Source of the DNA: CAZHAC01 sp964383855
GTDB lineage: Bacteria > Chloroflexota > Dormibacteria > Dormibacterales > Dormibacteraceae
DNA length: 38,111 nt
Reading direction: 5' to 3'
Assembly (NCBI GenBank): GCA_964383855.1
Contig: CAYLIP010000022.1
Coordinates: 1-38,111, forward strand
Shown piece after piece: positions 21,577 through 29,613 of the stretch. Position 1 is the first letter of the stretch; every line of letters begins with the position of its first letter. The position numbers and the translations under genes are program-made. A model generated the notes under the pieces. That model was not told the origin of the DNA, ran no database searches, and worked only from the letters and a program-made list of their open reading frames with translations.

Positions 21577-21583
21577 TACCTTA
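21577..21583. promoter_or_regulatory. Overlapping divergent -10 elements (TACCTT / TAAGGT)
   Basis: TACCTT (plus, 21577-21582) is 6 nt before the NUDIX GTG at 21589. TAAGGT (minus, 21578-21583) is 10 nt before the ATG at 21567. One seven-base site would serve both genes. Confidence 0.45.
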
Positions 21584-21588
21584 CCCAA

Positions 21589-22191
21589 GTGACGAAGCCG
21601 AGCAACCCCGGTCTTCCGGGACTGCCCGCATACCTGGCCCGCCAGCTGGCTCCGATCGAGGGCTGGGGCGCCTTCCGGCTGGGAGCGCGGCCGGCCGCCG
21701 TGGTGGCCGCCCTCTTCCAGGATGACGGCGAGTGGATGCTGCCCTTCGTCGCCCGCCGCAACGACGCGCCCGACCACCCGGGCCAGGTCGCTCTGCCCGG
21801 CGGCAGGGTGAAGCCGGGCGAGGAGGCCTGGGCCGCCGCGGCCAGGGAGTGCGCCGAGGAGGTCGGCGTGGCCGAGGCCACCCTTCGGCCCCTGGGGGCA
21901 GGGCGGCCGATCTATGCCTCCGTCACCAACTACTCGGTGGTGCCGTTCGTCGCCGTCGTCGACGGTCCCCGTCCGGCCTTCGTCCACCAGGAGTCGGAAC
22001 TTGACGCGGTGATCGAGATCCCGCTGCTCGAGCTGCTGCGCGAGGAGGCCTGGATGATGGCCGATCCCGGATCCTGGCTGGGCCAGCACTTTCCATGGCA
22101 CGACCGGATCGTCTGGGGGCTGACCGCGCGCATCCTGGATGACCTGCTGCCCCGCTTCCGGGCGGCGCTGGCCCAGCTCAGCGCGAGCTGA
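21589..22191 (+). CDS. NUDIX hydrolase, CoA-pyrophosphatase-like
   Basis: This 200-aa NUDIX hydrolase has a textbook Nudix box at residues 72-94: G-x5-E-x7-RE-x2-EE-x-G, read as GRVKPGEEAWAAAARECAEE followed by VGV. Just before it stands DAPDHPGQVALPGG, the HPGQVALPGG pattern of CoA pyrophosphatases (NudL/YeaB, NUDT7/8), so CoA or a related nucleotide is a reasonable substrate. The GTG start has TACCTT at 6 nt. It is distinct from the NUDIX gene at 14 kb. Its 3' end overlaps the tiny ccmD-like gene on the other strand by 14 nt. Confidence 0.87.
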   Translation: MTKPSNPGLPGLPAYLARQLAPIEGWGAFRLGARPAAVVAALFQDDGEWMLPFVARRNDAPDHPGQVALPGGRVKPGEEAWAAAARECAEEVGVAEATLRPLGAGRPIYASVTNYSVVPFVAVVDGPRPAFVHQESELDAVIEIPLLELLREEAWMMADPGSWLGQHFPWHDRIVWGLTARILDDLLPRFRAALAQLSAS

Positions 22192-22276
22192 GATCGCGCA
22201 GGGTTCGCCAGAGGTGCCAGGCGTAGCCGCCGAACAGCAGCGCGGCCACGGTGTACCCCGCGAGCAGGTAGCTCAC
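22178..22276 (-). CDS. ccmD: CcmD-like 32-aa membrane protein
   Basis: A 33-codon frame follows ccmC with a 4-nt GTGA overlap and a good Shine-Dalgarno (GGAGGTGA, 6 nt before GTG). It encodes one membrane helix (SYLLAGYTVAALLFGGYAWH) and a short basic end (LWRTLRDLSSR). In system I cytochrome c maturation CcmD is exactly such a small protein after CcmC; it helps release haem-loaded CcmE from CcmC. CcmD sequences are poorly conserved, so the call rests on position, size and topology. Confidence 0.72.
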   Translation of the reverse strand: MSYLLAGYTVAALLFGGYAWHLWRTLRDLSSR

Positions 22277-23025
22277 GCCGATTCACCTCCCGGCGTCGGG
22301 CCGCCAAGCGCCGGCCGCTCCGGCACCCGTTCCAGGCCCAGCTCCCGCCCCGCGAGCTCGGCCTCCCTGCGCTCGCGCAGCACCTCGACCCGGTAGCCGG
22401 CGGCGACCAGCGTGGCGGCCAGGAAGAGGACCGCGACCATGGTGACCATGAAAGCCTGGAGCATGGCCGCCGGCAGAGCTGGGCCGCCGGCCGCTTCGAC
22501 GATCGGACCGGGATGGAGCGTCCGCCACCACTGGACCGAGAAGTGGACCACCGGGACATCGAAGAAGCCGACGATGCCCACGATCGCCGAGAGCCGCGCC
22601 GCCGAGCGCCCGGGGGTCGCGAAGCGGCGGACGAGGATGTAGCCCGCGTAGATCACCCAGAGCACCGCGGTCGAGGTCAGCCGCGCGTCCCAGGGCTTGC
22701 TCGGATCCCAGCCCCAGATCGATTTCGCCCAGACCGTGCCCATGCCGAAGGTGACGCTCGTGAAGACGAGGCCGGCCGGGGCCGCCGCCCGCGCCAGCCG
22801 GTCCGCTCGCTGGCTGCCCCGCCATAGATAGAGAACGCCGCCCGCGAGGACGAGCGCAAAGCAGGCGTAGGCCGCGATGGCCGACGTCACGTGAACGTAG
22901 AAGATCCGCTGCACCGGCCCCTGGAGCGCATCCTGGGGCGCGTAGGCAAAGTCCATCAGCAGCGCCACCGCGAGCAGCGCGGCGGCGGCGATCGAGGCGT
23001 TGCGAAGGTTCAGAAGCCTAGTCAT
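22273..23025 (-). CDS. ccmC: Haem exporter / haem-handling protein CcmC
   Basis: CcmC is a six-helix membrane protein that presents haem to CcmE during cytochrome c maturation. The protein has 250 aa. The haem-handling loop (WWD type) reads WGWDPSKPWDARLTS at residues 104-118, flanked by the axial His candidates H45 (FYVHVTSA) and H161 (VPVVHFSVQWWRTLHPG). The loop is a variant of the usual WGTWWxWDxRLTS. The C-terminal 45 residues after the last helix are a charged tail. It overlaps ccmB by 8 nt and ccmD by 4 nt. Confidence 0.92.
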   Translation of the reverse strand: MTRLLNLRNASIAAAALLAVALLMDFAYAPQDALQGPVQRIFYVHVTSAIAAYACFALVLAGGVLYLWRGSQRADRLARAAAPAGLVFTSVTFGMGTVWAKSIWGWDPSKPWDARLTSTAVLWVIYAGYILVRRFATPGRSAARLSAIVGIVGFFDVPVVHFSVQWWRTLHPGPIVEAAGGPALPAAMLQAFMVTMVAVLFLAATLVAAGYRVEVLRERREAELAGRELGLERVPERPALGGPTPGGESA

Positions 23026-23653
23026 CGAGCACGAAGCGGGCGGCCAGCGAGGCCACCACCACGAAGAGTATGTCCAGGACGGCGAGCGACATGTCGCCGT
23101 CGATCCGGCGGCCGGTCACGGCGCCCGCGCCGTAGACCACGAAGGGCACCCAGAGCGGCATCGCCAGCACCGGCATCAGCAGCTCGCGAGCCCGGGTCTG
23201 GGCCGCGATCGCCGAGAAGAGGCAGCCGAGCGCCGCCATGCCCACAGTCGAGAGCACGACGGCGGCGATCGCCAGCGGCGGGAGCAGGACGCCCAGGAAG
23301 AGCGCCAGGCCGGGGATCAGCACCGCCTCGCAGGCGAGCAGGATGGCGGCCGCCGCCAGCGCCTTGCCGGCGAACACGGCGCTGGCGCCGGCGGGCGTCA
23401 TGAGCAGGGCATCCAGCGACCCCGCCTCCTTCTCGGCGGCGAAGGCGCGCCCGAAGGAGACCAGGCCGGTGAAGAGCAGCACCAGCCAGAGCACTCCGGG
23501 CGCCACCCGGCCGGCGGTCTCCGAGTCGAGGTCGAAGGCGAAGACCGAGATCACCAGCGCGAGCAGGATGAACTGGGCCAGCGATGGCAGCAGCTCGCGC
23601 GTGCGCAGCTCGGTGACCAGGTCCTTGCGGGCGACCGCGAGCGCGGCTCTCAT
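23018..23653 (-). CDS. ccmB: Haem exporter permease subunit CcmB
   Basis: CcmB is the six-helix membrane subunit of the CcmAB ABC complex that releases haem-loaded CcmE from CcmC. The protein has 211 aa, about family length. Its N-terminus, AVARKDLVTELRTRELLPS, is the typical cytoplasmic start of CcmB, followed by helices such as FILLALVISVFAF and LLFTGLVSFGRAFAAE, and the conserved DALLMTPAGASAVFAGK region. It overlaps ccmA and ccmC by 4 and 8 nt. Confidence 0.92.
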   Translation of the reverse strand: MRAALAVARKDLVTELRTRELLPSLAQFILLALVISVFAFDLDSETAGRVAPGVLWLVLLFTGLVSFGRAFAAEKEAGSLDALLMTPAGASAVFAGKALAAAAILLACEAVLIPGLALFLGVLLPPLAIAAVVLSTVGMAALGCLFSAIAAQTRARELLMPVLAMPLWVPFVVYGAGAVTGRRIDGDMSLAVLDILFVVVASLAARFVLDD

Positions 23654-24300
23654 GACCCCTGCCCCTCGAGCAGCCGCAGCGGCGGCGCGACCGAGCCGGC
23701 GCGCAGCACCAGCGCCTCGTCTGCCAGCCGGGCCGCCAGCTCGCGGTCGTGGGTGGCGAAGACCAGGGTCCGGCCCTCGGCCAGCCCCGCGAGCAGGTCG
23801 CGGCCGGCGGCGTCGAGCGAGGTGTCCGGCTCATCGAGCACGAGCAGCTCGGGGTCGTGGAGCAGCGTCCGCGCGATCGCCAGCCGCTGCTGGCGGCCCC
23901 GCGAAAGCTCGCCGGCGCGCCGCTCGGAGTCGGCCTCCAGTCCGACCTGGGCGAGGCATCGAGCCGCCCATGCCGGCGGCAGCGCGTGCAGCGCGCAGAA
24001 GAATTCGAGGTTCTCGCGGGCGGTGAGCGCGCCGTAGAGGCCGGTCTGGTGCGCGAGCCACCCGACCCGAGGACGCAGGGCCGATCGGTGCCTGAGGGCG
24101 TCGAGGCCGAAGAGGCTGAGCCGTCCCGCCGCCGGCCGGTCGGCGGTGGCCAGAATGCGGAGCAGGGTGGTCTTGCCGGCGCCGTTGTCTCCGAGCACGG
24201 CCAGGCGGCCGCCAGTGGGCAGCCGCACATCGACTCCGCGCAGCGCCAGGCTGCGTCCGTAGCGCTGCATGAGGCCCTCGGCCTCGATCGCCGGCCTCAT
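23650..24300 (-). CDS. ccmA: Haem exporter ATP-binding subunit CcmA
   Basis: CcmA is the ATPase of the CcmAB complex. The 216-aa protein has Walker A GDNGAGKTT (residues 37-45), signature ELSRGRQQR (131-139, the common CcmA form LSxGQQQR) and Walker B LLVLDEP (152-158). DTSLD and FATHD follow in order. It is 22 nt after the 53-aa gene and overlaps ccmB by 4 nt. Confidence 0.92.
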   Translation of the reverse strand: MRPAIEAEGLMQRYGRSLALRGVDVRLPTGGRLAVLGDNGAGKTTLLRILATADRPAAGRLSLFGLDALRHRSALRPRVGWLAHQTGLYGALTARENLEFFCALHALPPAWAARCLAQVGLEADSERRAGELSRGRQQRLAIARTLLHDPELLVLDEPDTSLDAAGRDLLAGLAEGRTLVFATHDRELAARLADEALVLRAGSVAPPLRLLEGQGS

Positions 24301-24322
24301 GGGCGGCGCCGTCCGGGATCGA

Positions 24323-24484
24323 TCATGAGTCGAGCTCCAGCTCTTCCCGCTCGCGCCGCCGCAGGTCCTCGAGGCCGGCCGCGTCGACCGGCGGCGGCGG
24401 CTCCGGAGTCCAGTGGGTGAGCAGTGGCCAGACGACGAAGGGCGTGGCCAGCAGGAGCAGGAGGGTGGCCGCGAGCCAGATCAT
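24323..24484 (-). CDS. 53-aa membrane-anchored protein, CcmI-N-terminus-like
   Basis: A 54-codon frame overlaps the ccmF stop by 4 nt (ATGA). It encodes one N-terminal helix (MIWLAATLLLLLATPFVVWP), a proline linker (TPEPPPPVDAAG) and a charged helix (LEDLRRREREELELDS). This resembles only the first part of CcmI, which has a helix followed by a RRE..LxxLExD region; the rest is absent and there is no room for it. No ccmH gene is seen nearby. A minimal haem-lyase helper is plausible but inferred. Confidence 0.6.
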   Translation of the reverse strand: MIWLAATLLLLLATPFVVWPLLTHWTPEPPPPVDAAGLEDLRRREREELELDS

Positions 24485-26442
24485 GTCTGGGGCAGCGGGA
24501 CCGGCAGCGCCGCCCGCACGGCCTCGCGCCCGGGGGGCGCCGAGCCGAGGTTGCCGAGCAGGATGCCCATGACCAGGATGGCGGCGCCGGCCCAGATCCA
24601 GCTGACCAGCGGGTTGACGAACACGTTGACGGTGGCGGTGTCCGGGCCCACGTCGGTGAGCACAACGTAGACGTCCTCCAGGGGCAGCGAGCGGATGACC
24701 ACCCGGGACACCGCCTGGCCGCCCGGATAAAGCGCGCGCACCGGCTCCAGCGTGTCGCCCCCCGTGCCAAGCTCGGCGTAGCGCTCGACGACGCCGCTCG
24801 GCCCGGCGCGTTCACCCGTCCGCTCCAGGGTCAGCCGCTGCCCGGCCACGCTCACCGACTGGCCGGCGACGAGCACGGCCGAGCGCTGCTGCTGCCAGGC
24901 GTGCGAGCCGATCACGCCGGCGGCCACGACGACGATGCCGAGGTGCGCCAGGTGCGCCGCGTAGCGCCGGCGGTGGCGGCCGAGCAGCCGCAGGGCGGCC
25001 CCCGGGCCGGCCGCGAAGCGGACTCCCCTTGCGTACTCCCGGATCGAGGTGGTGGCGGCCGCCGCCAGCGCCGGCATCCCGAGCAGCGCCACCGGCGCCC
25101 TGACGCCCGCCGCGAGCAGCGAGGCGGCCACCACCGCGGCGACTGTGGCCGGCCACCTGAGGGCGGCCAGCCGCGACCATCCCGCGCGCCGCCAGGGCAG
25201 GAGCGGGCCGGCCGCGAGCAGCATGAGGAGCGCCAGGAAGAGCGGCCCTGACACGCGCTCGTAGTAGGCCGCCCCGACCACCTGCTGCCGGCCCAGCATG
25301 CCGGTCAGGAGGGGCAGGAGCACGCCCCAGAGCACGGCCCCGGTCAGTCCCACGAGCAGGAAGTTCTGAAGCAGGAGTGCGCCCTCACGGGAGACCGGCG
25401 ATTCCAGCGGCCGGTCGGGCCGGAGGCCGCCGGAGCGCAAGCCGAGCACCAGCAGCGAGCCGGCGACGACGGCCACCAGCAGGCCGAAGAACCAGGGGCC
25501 GACGTCGCTGACCGCGAAGGTGTGCACCGACACCACCGCGCCGCTGCGGACCAGGAAGGTGCCGAAGATGCTGAGGAGAAAGGCGGCGATCACAAGCCCG
25601 AAGTTCCAGGCCTTGAGCTGGCCTCGCCGCTCCTGGACCTGCACGGAGTGGACATAGGCGGTGGTGACCAGCCAGGGCAGCAGGGCCACGTCCTCGACCG
25701 GGTCCCAGCCCCAGTAGCCGCCCCAGCCGAGCACGTGGTAGGCCCACCACATGCCCAGGGTCAGTCCCACCGTCTGCAGGCCCCAGGCGACCAGCGCCAC
25801 CCTGCGCGTCTGGGCGATCCACTGGGCGTCGGCCCTTCCCGCCAGCAGCGAGGCCATGGCGAACGCGAAGGGGATGGCGAAGGAGCTGAAGCCGGCGAGC
25901 AGGAAGGGCGGGTGGACGAGCATTCCGCCGTCGCGAAGAACGGGGTTCAGGCCCAGGCCGTCGGCGGGCACCACCTGGAGGAGCGCAAACGGGGTCGCCA
26001 CGAAGACGAGCACGGCCAGGAAGAAGGCCGACAGCGCCGAGAGGATGGCCGTCGCGTAGGCGTTGAGGCGGACGCCCGAGCGCGCGGAGGCGGCCAGCGT
26101 GATCCCGGAGAGGACCGTGAGCACGAGCGTCCAGTAGAGGAGCGACCCTTCCTGGCCACCGTAGAAGGTGCTGGCTAGGAGCGGGACGGGCAGCGAGCGA
26201 TCGCTGTGCTCGGTGACATAGCCGAGCTGGAAGAGGTGGTTGAGAATGGCCACTTCGAGCGCGGCCGAGGCGAGCGCCGTGGCCGCCGCGGCCGCGTAAA
26301 GGGCGCGGCGGCCGACCCGCCCGAGCACGGCGTCCTGGCGGCGTCCGGCCCATCCCGAGACGACGGCGGCGAACCCGGCCAGGACCAGCGCGGTGAGCAG
26401 GCACGCGGTGCCGCCGGCGGCAACCAGGATGCCGGCGGTCAC
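24481..26442 (-). CDS. ccmF: Cytochrome c haem lyase subunit CcmF
   Basis: CcmF is the large membrane subunit that attaches haem to apocytochrome c. From GTG 26442 the product has 653 aa and many membrane helices. The WWD haem-binding loop reads WWAYHVLGWGGYWGWDPVED (residues 232-251) and is followed by VALLPWLVTTAYVHS. The QEGSLLYW and HPPFLLAGF motifs typical of CcmF are present. The start GTG overlaps the ccmE stop as GTGA; an ATG 39 nt upstream would force a 43-nt overlap. The 3' end overlaps the 53-aa gene by 4 nt. Confidence 0.95.
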   Translation of the reverse strand: MTAGILVAAGGTACLLTALVLAGFAAVVSGWAGRRQDAVLGRVGRRALYAAAAATALASAALEVAILNHLFQLGYVTEHSDRSLPVPLLASTFYGGQEGSLLYWTLVLTVLSGITLAASARSGVRLNAYATAILSALSAFFLAVLVFVATPFALLQVVPADGLGLNPVLRDGGMLVHPPFLLAGFSSFAIPFAFAMASLLAGRADAQWIAQTRRVALVAWGLQTVGLTLGMWWAYHVLGWGGYWGWDPVEDVALLPWLVTTAYVHSVQVQERRGQLKAWNFGLVIAAFLLSIFGTFLVRSGAVVSVHTFAVSDVGPWFFGLLVAVVAGSLLVLGLRSGGLRPDRPLESPVSREGALLLQNFLLVGLTGAVLWGVLLPLLTGMLGRQQVVGAAYYERVSGPLFLALLMLLAAGPLLPWRRAGWSRLAALRWPATVAAVVAASLLAAGVRAPVALLGMPALAAAATTSIREYARGVRFAAGPGAALRLLGRHRRRYAAHLAHLGIVVVAAGVIGSHAWQQQRSAVLVAGQSVSVAGQRLTLERTGERAGPSGVVERYAELGTGGDTLEPVRALYPGGQAVSRVVIRSLPLEDVYVVLTDVGPDTATVNVFVNPLVSWIWAGAAILVMGILLGNLGSAPPGREAVRAALPVPLPQT

Positions 26443-26828
26443 GGCGAGGGCGCGCCCTGGGCGGTGAACCTCGAAGGGCACTTGGCCAGCAGCGTGCGGG
26501 CGTGGAAGACGCCGTCGCTCCCGGTGCGCCCTTCGACCACGACCTGGATTCCCGGCTTGAAGATGTCCGGCACCGTGCCCCGGTAGTCGACGGCCATGGT
26601 CGCTCCGTGGTCGGCGGCCGTGAACTGCACCTCCCGGCCGCCCTCCAGCCGCCTCACGTCATCCTGGACGGTGCCCAGCACGCGGACGTCGGCCGACCCG
26701 GCGCGAGCGGCCCGGGCCTCGGGGATGGTCTGGTAATACTCGGCCGAGCTTCGCGTCGACGAGTAGACCAGGTAGCCGACGCAGGCAGCCACGACCAGGC
26801 CCAGGCCGGCCCAGCGGACGGCCCTCAC
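26439..26828 (-). CDS. ccmE: Haem chaperone CcmE, Cys-type variant (CxxxF)
   Basis: CcmE carries haem to CcmF in the outer-facing space. The 129-aa protein has an N-terminal membrane anchor (AGLGLVVAACVGYLVYSS) and the OB-fold core with the usual strands VRVLGTVQDDV, VQFTAADHGATMAVDYRGTVPDIF and VVVEGR. Where most CcmE have a haem-binding His in an HxxxY motif, this one reads LLAKCPSRF: Cys117 with Phe121. This is the Cys-type CcmE known from archaea and some anaerobes, there usually CxxxY, with the Tyr also changed to Phe. It overlaps the thioredoxin gene by 4 nt. Confidence 0.9.
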   Translation of the reverse strand: MRAVRWAGLGLVVAACVGYLVYSSTRSSAEYYQTIPEARAARAGSADVRVLGTVQDDVRRLEGGREVQFTAADHGATMAVDYRGTVPDIFKPGIQVVVEGRTGSDGVFHARTLLAKCPSRFTAQGAPSP

Positions 26829-27343
26829 GAGACGCCGACCAGCTGCAGGTAGCGGCTCAGCACCTGGTCGTCGAGCGGCCCGGCAAAGCGCGCCGCGATC
26901 AGCCCGCCGGCGTCGACGAAGACGGTTTCGGGCGGCGCGGAGACCCCGAACGCGGCCGGGTCACCGGCCACCGCCTCGCCCACCGGGTAGGGGTGGCGCG
27001 CCGCCGATTCGTACTGCCGGGCCGCCGGCCCGGAATCCCGAAAGGCGATGCCGACGAAGGTGACCGAGCCGGCATGGGCCCGGGCGGCCGCCTGCAGAGC
27101 CGGGTCCTCCTGCCGGCAGGGCGCGCACCAGGAGGCCCAGAAGTTGAGCACGACCGGATGCCCGCGCAGGGTCGAGAGGCTGACCGTGGAGCCGTCGAAG
27201 GTGCGCACGACGAGCTCGGGCGCCGGCCTGCCGACAGCGTTGGCCGAGCCGGTCGAAGCGTGGAGCATGCCCCAGGCGGCGGCGGTGAGGACGACTGCGA
27301 CCAGGGCGGCGCCGGCCGCCCAGCCGAGGACTCGCGTCCTCAT
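26825..27343 (-). CDS. TlpA/ResA/CcmG-type membrane-anchored thioredoxin
   Basis: This is a 172-aa thiol-disulfide protein that would reduce apocytochrome c cysteines on the outer side of the membrane (CcmG/ResA role). The anchor is residues 6-27 (LGWAAGAALVAVVLTAAAW). The active site WASWCAPC has C73 and C76, followed by the cis-Pro region APPETVF. VLNFWASWCAPCRQEDPAL matches the TlpA/ResA class. The start ATG overlaps the LLM gene stop as ATGA, and the end overlaps ccmE by 4 nt. Confidence 0.9.
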   Translation of the reverse strand: MRTRVLGWAAGAALVAVVLTAAAWGMLHASTGSANAVGRPAPELVVRTFDGSTVSLSTLRGHPVVLNFWASWCAPCRQEDPALQAAARAHAGSVTFVGIAFRDSGPAARQYESAARHPYPVGEAVAGDPAAFGVSAPPETVFVDAGGLIAARFAGPLDDQVLSRYLQLVGVS

Positions 27344-28356
27344 CGCGGCGCCAGGGCCTCGAGCGCGTCGCGGATGGCCACCGGGTCGTTGCCCGGCACC
27401 TGGAGGCCGATCGCGACCTCGCCGACGCCGGCGCGTTCCAGGCCGGCCAGGCGTTCGCGGCATTCCGCGGCGGGGCCGATGATGGTGACCGCGTCGATCA
27501 TCTCGTCGGTCAGCACGGCCATCGCCTCATCCTTGCGGCGATCCAGGTAGAGGTCCTGGATGCGCTCGGCCTCCTCCTCCCACCCGTAGCGGCGAAAGAG
27601 CTGGTTGTAATAGTTCTTCTCGCGCGAGCCCATGCCGCCGATATACAGCGCCAGGTGTGGCCTGACCAGGTCGCGGCCGGCGGCGCGGTCGTCGGTGACC
27701 ACGACCGGCTGGGCCACGCAGATCGTGAGCTCGGAAAGCGGTCTGCCCGCGCTCCTGGCGCCGGCCTCCAGCTCGGGCTTGATCACCCGCTCGAAGTGCG
27801 CGGGCGAGAAGAAGACGGGCAGCCAGCCGTCGGCCTTGGCCGCCGCCAGCTCGACGCCCTTGGGCGTGAGGGTGGCGAGGTAGATCGGGATCGAGTCCCG
27901 GACCGGGTGTGTGATCAGCTTCAGGCCCATCCGCATCTGGAAGACCCGGCCGTCGTGATCGAGGCGCTCCCGACGGAGGACGGTCCGGACGATGTCGATC
28001 GTCTCGCTCATGCGCTGGATGCCCTTCTCGAACTTGACGCCGTGCCAGCCCTCGATCACCTGGTGTCCGGAGGTGCCCAGGCCGAGCGTGAACCGGCCGC
28101 CGGAGATGGCGTCCAGTGACCCCGCGCTCTGCGCGATCAGCGAGGGTGAGCGCGAGAAGACGTTGACGATGCCGGTCGCGAGGCCGATGCGCTGGGTGCT
28201 GCAGGCCAGCTGCGTGAGGACCGTGAAGGCGTCCCAGCCGTAGGCCTCGGCCACCCAGACCTTGTCGTACCCGAGCCGGTCCGCCTCCTTGACATATGCG
28301 AGCACCAGCTCGCGAGGAAGATGGTCCGTGTAGGGCAGGTTGATGCCCAACCGCAC
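27340..28356 (-). CDS. LLM-class F420-dependent-type oxidoreductase
   Basis: This TIM-barrel protein of the luciferase-like monooxygenase family (338 aa) probably uses coenzyme F420 or FMN. It starts MRLGINLPYTDHLPRELVLAYVK and continues DRLGYDKVWVAEAYGWDAFTVLTQLA, which is the F420-type pattern (GYDxVWVxExxxxDxFTxL). Further landmarks are RIGLATGIVNVFSRSPSLIAQ and RFTLGLGTSG. The GTG start has TAGAGT 6 nt upstream. It leads directly into the ccm genes with a 4-nt overlap; a link to cytochrome maturation is not known. Substrate unknown. Confidence 0.85.
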   Translation of the reverse strand: MRLGINLPYTDHLPRELVLAYVKEADRLGYDKVWVAEAYGWDAFTVLTQLACSTQRIGLATGIVNVFSRSPSLIAQSAGSLDAISGGRFTLGLGTSGHQVIEGWHGVKFEKGIQRMSETIDIVRTVLRRERLDHDGRVFQMRMGLKLITHPVRDSIPIYLATLTPKGVELAAAKADGWLPVFFSPAHFERVIKPELEAGARSAGRPLSELTICVAQPVVVTDDRAAGRDLVRPHLALYIGGMGSREKNYYNQLFRRYGWEEEAERIQDLYLDRRKDEAMAVLTDEMIDAVTIIGPAAECRERLAGLERAGVGEVAIGLQVPGNDPVAIRDALEALAPR

Positions 28357-28362
28357 GGCCTA

Positions 28363-28368
28363 ACTCTA
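28363..28368 (-). promoter_or_regulatory. Candidate leaderless -10 (TAGAGT) for the LLM-ccm operon
   Basis: TAGAGT lies 6 nt before the GTG at 28356, in the 13-nt gap after the GH1 gene. It would let the ccm genes be transcribed separately from the genes upstream. Confidence 0.5.
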
Positions 28369-28369
28369 T

Positions 28370-29605
28370 TCAGTCAACGGGAACCGCGTTCGCACGGGCG
28401 ATGAGGCCGAACAGGCGCCCGCTCGGCTTCACCTCGCGGGCCAGGGTCGAGCGGTCGACGGAGATGAGCCCAAACCTCTGGGAGTAGCCTCGCGCCCACT
28501 CGAAGTTGTCGAAGGCGGTCCAGTGAAAGTAGCCGCGCACGTCCACGCCGTCGCCCATCGCCGCGTGCACCTGTTCCAGGATCTCGACCAGGTAGCGCTG
28601 GCGGACGCGGTCATCCGCTGCGGAGACTCCGTTCTCGGTGATGTAGACCGGCTTGCCCAGCCCCCGCACCTCGTTCAGGATGGCGCGCATCCACGGCGCA
28701 TGCGAGGGCCAGCCCATCTCGGTCACGGCCAGGGCGGGATCGTTGAAGCGCCGGATGAACTGCTCCTGGGGCCGGAGCGGATCGAAGGCCGCGAGCTGTC
28801 CCCAGTAGTGCGCGACCCCGATCCAGTCACAGCTGGCGTCCCAGACCCTCCGTAGGCGCGACCCTTCGGGCCACCGGTCGGTGAAGCCCTGAGCGGTCGC
28901 CGCCGCCAGGCGGTCGGCGACCGACGGCGTGGCGGGAAGAAAGAGGAACTTGTGGTGCGAGAGGCCGACGCGCGCCTCCGGCAGCGCCTGGTGGATCGCC
29001 CGGTAGGCGAGCTCGTGGCCACGCTGGAGGTTCCGCAACACCCGGTAGAACCCGGGCACGTCGCCTCGCCGGCCGGGCGGGAATTCGCCCACCATCCAGC
29101 CGTTGGCGGCATAGATGTTGGGCTCGTTGATGGTGCACCAGAGGTCGACCAGCTCGCCCAGCTCGGTCACCGTCCGGCGCACGAAGCGATGGAAGGTCTC
29201 CGGCGCCTCCGCCGCCGCCCAGCCGCCGCCCTTTGCGAACCAGCCTGGGCTGGAGAAGTGATGCAGGGTCAGCATCGAGGTGAGGCCCTCCTCGCGGAGG
29301 GCGGCCAGCATGTCGCGGTAGTGCGCGAACTGGCGGAGATCGAATTCCCCCGGCCGCGGTTCGACGCGCGACCATTCGATCGAGAAACGGTGGGCGTTCG
29401 TGGGCAGCCGCGCCAGGAGCTGGAAATCCTCCCGGTAGCGGTGATAGTGGTCGATGGCGACCAGCGAGCTGTCCCCAGCGTGGATATGGCCGGGCACCTG
29501 CTCCCACTCCCACCAGTCGTTGTTGCGGTTCCCGCCCTCCACCTGGTGGGCGGCGCTGGCCGTGCCCCAGAGAAAACCCTGAGGAAACTCGAGCGGTCGG
29601 GCCAC
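28370..29605 (-). CDS. GH1-family glycoside hydrolase (beta-glucosidase-like)
   Basis: This is a retaining glycosidase of family GH1, 411 aa from GTG 29605. The N-terminal family signature FPQGFLWGTASAAHQVEGG, the acid/base Glu in TINEPN (E161) and the nucleophile Glu in YITENG (E324) are all present, as are HHFSSPGWF and FHWTAFDNFEWARGY. There is no signal peptide, so it would act in the cytoplasm on short beta-linked sugars. The GTG lies 8 nt after the histidine phosphatase stop; the open frame upstream of it is arginine-rich and overlaps that gene. Confidence 0.93.
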   Translation of the reverse strand: MARPLEFPQGFLWGTASAAHQVEGGNRNNDWWEWEQVPGHIHAGDSSLVAIDHYHRYREDFQLLARLPTNAHRFSIEWSRVEPRPGEFDLRQFAHYRDMLAALREEGLTSMLTLHHFSSPGWFAKGGGWAAAEAPETFHRFVRRTVTELGELVDLWCTINEPNIYAANGWMVGEFPPGRRGDVPGFYRVLRNLQRGHELAYRAIHQALPEARVGLSHHKFLFLPATPSVADRLAAATAQGFTDRWPEGSRLRRVWDASCDWIGVAHYWGQLAAFDPLRPQEQFIRRFNDPALAVTEMGWPSHAPWMRAILNEVRGLGKPVYITENGVSAADDRVRQRYLVEILEQVHAAMGDGVDVRGYFHWTAFDNFEWARGYSQRFGLISVDRSTLAREVKPSGRLFGLIARANAVPVD

Positions 29606-29613
29606 CGGCCGGC

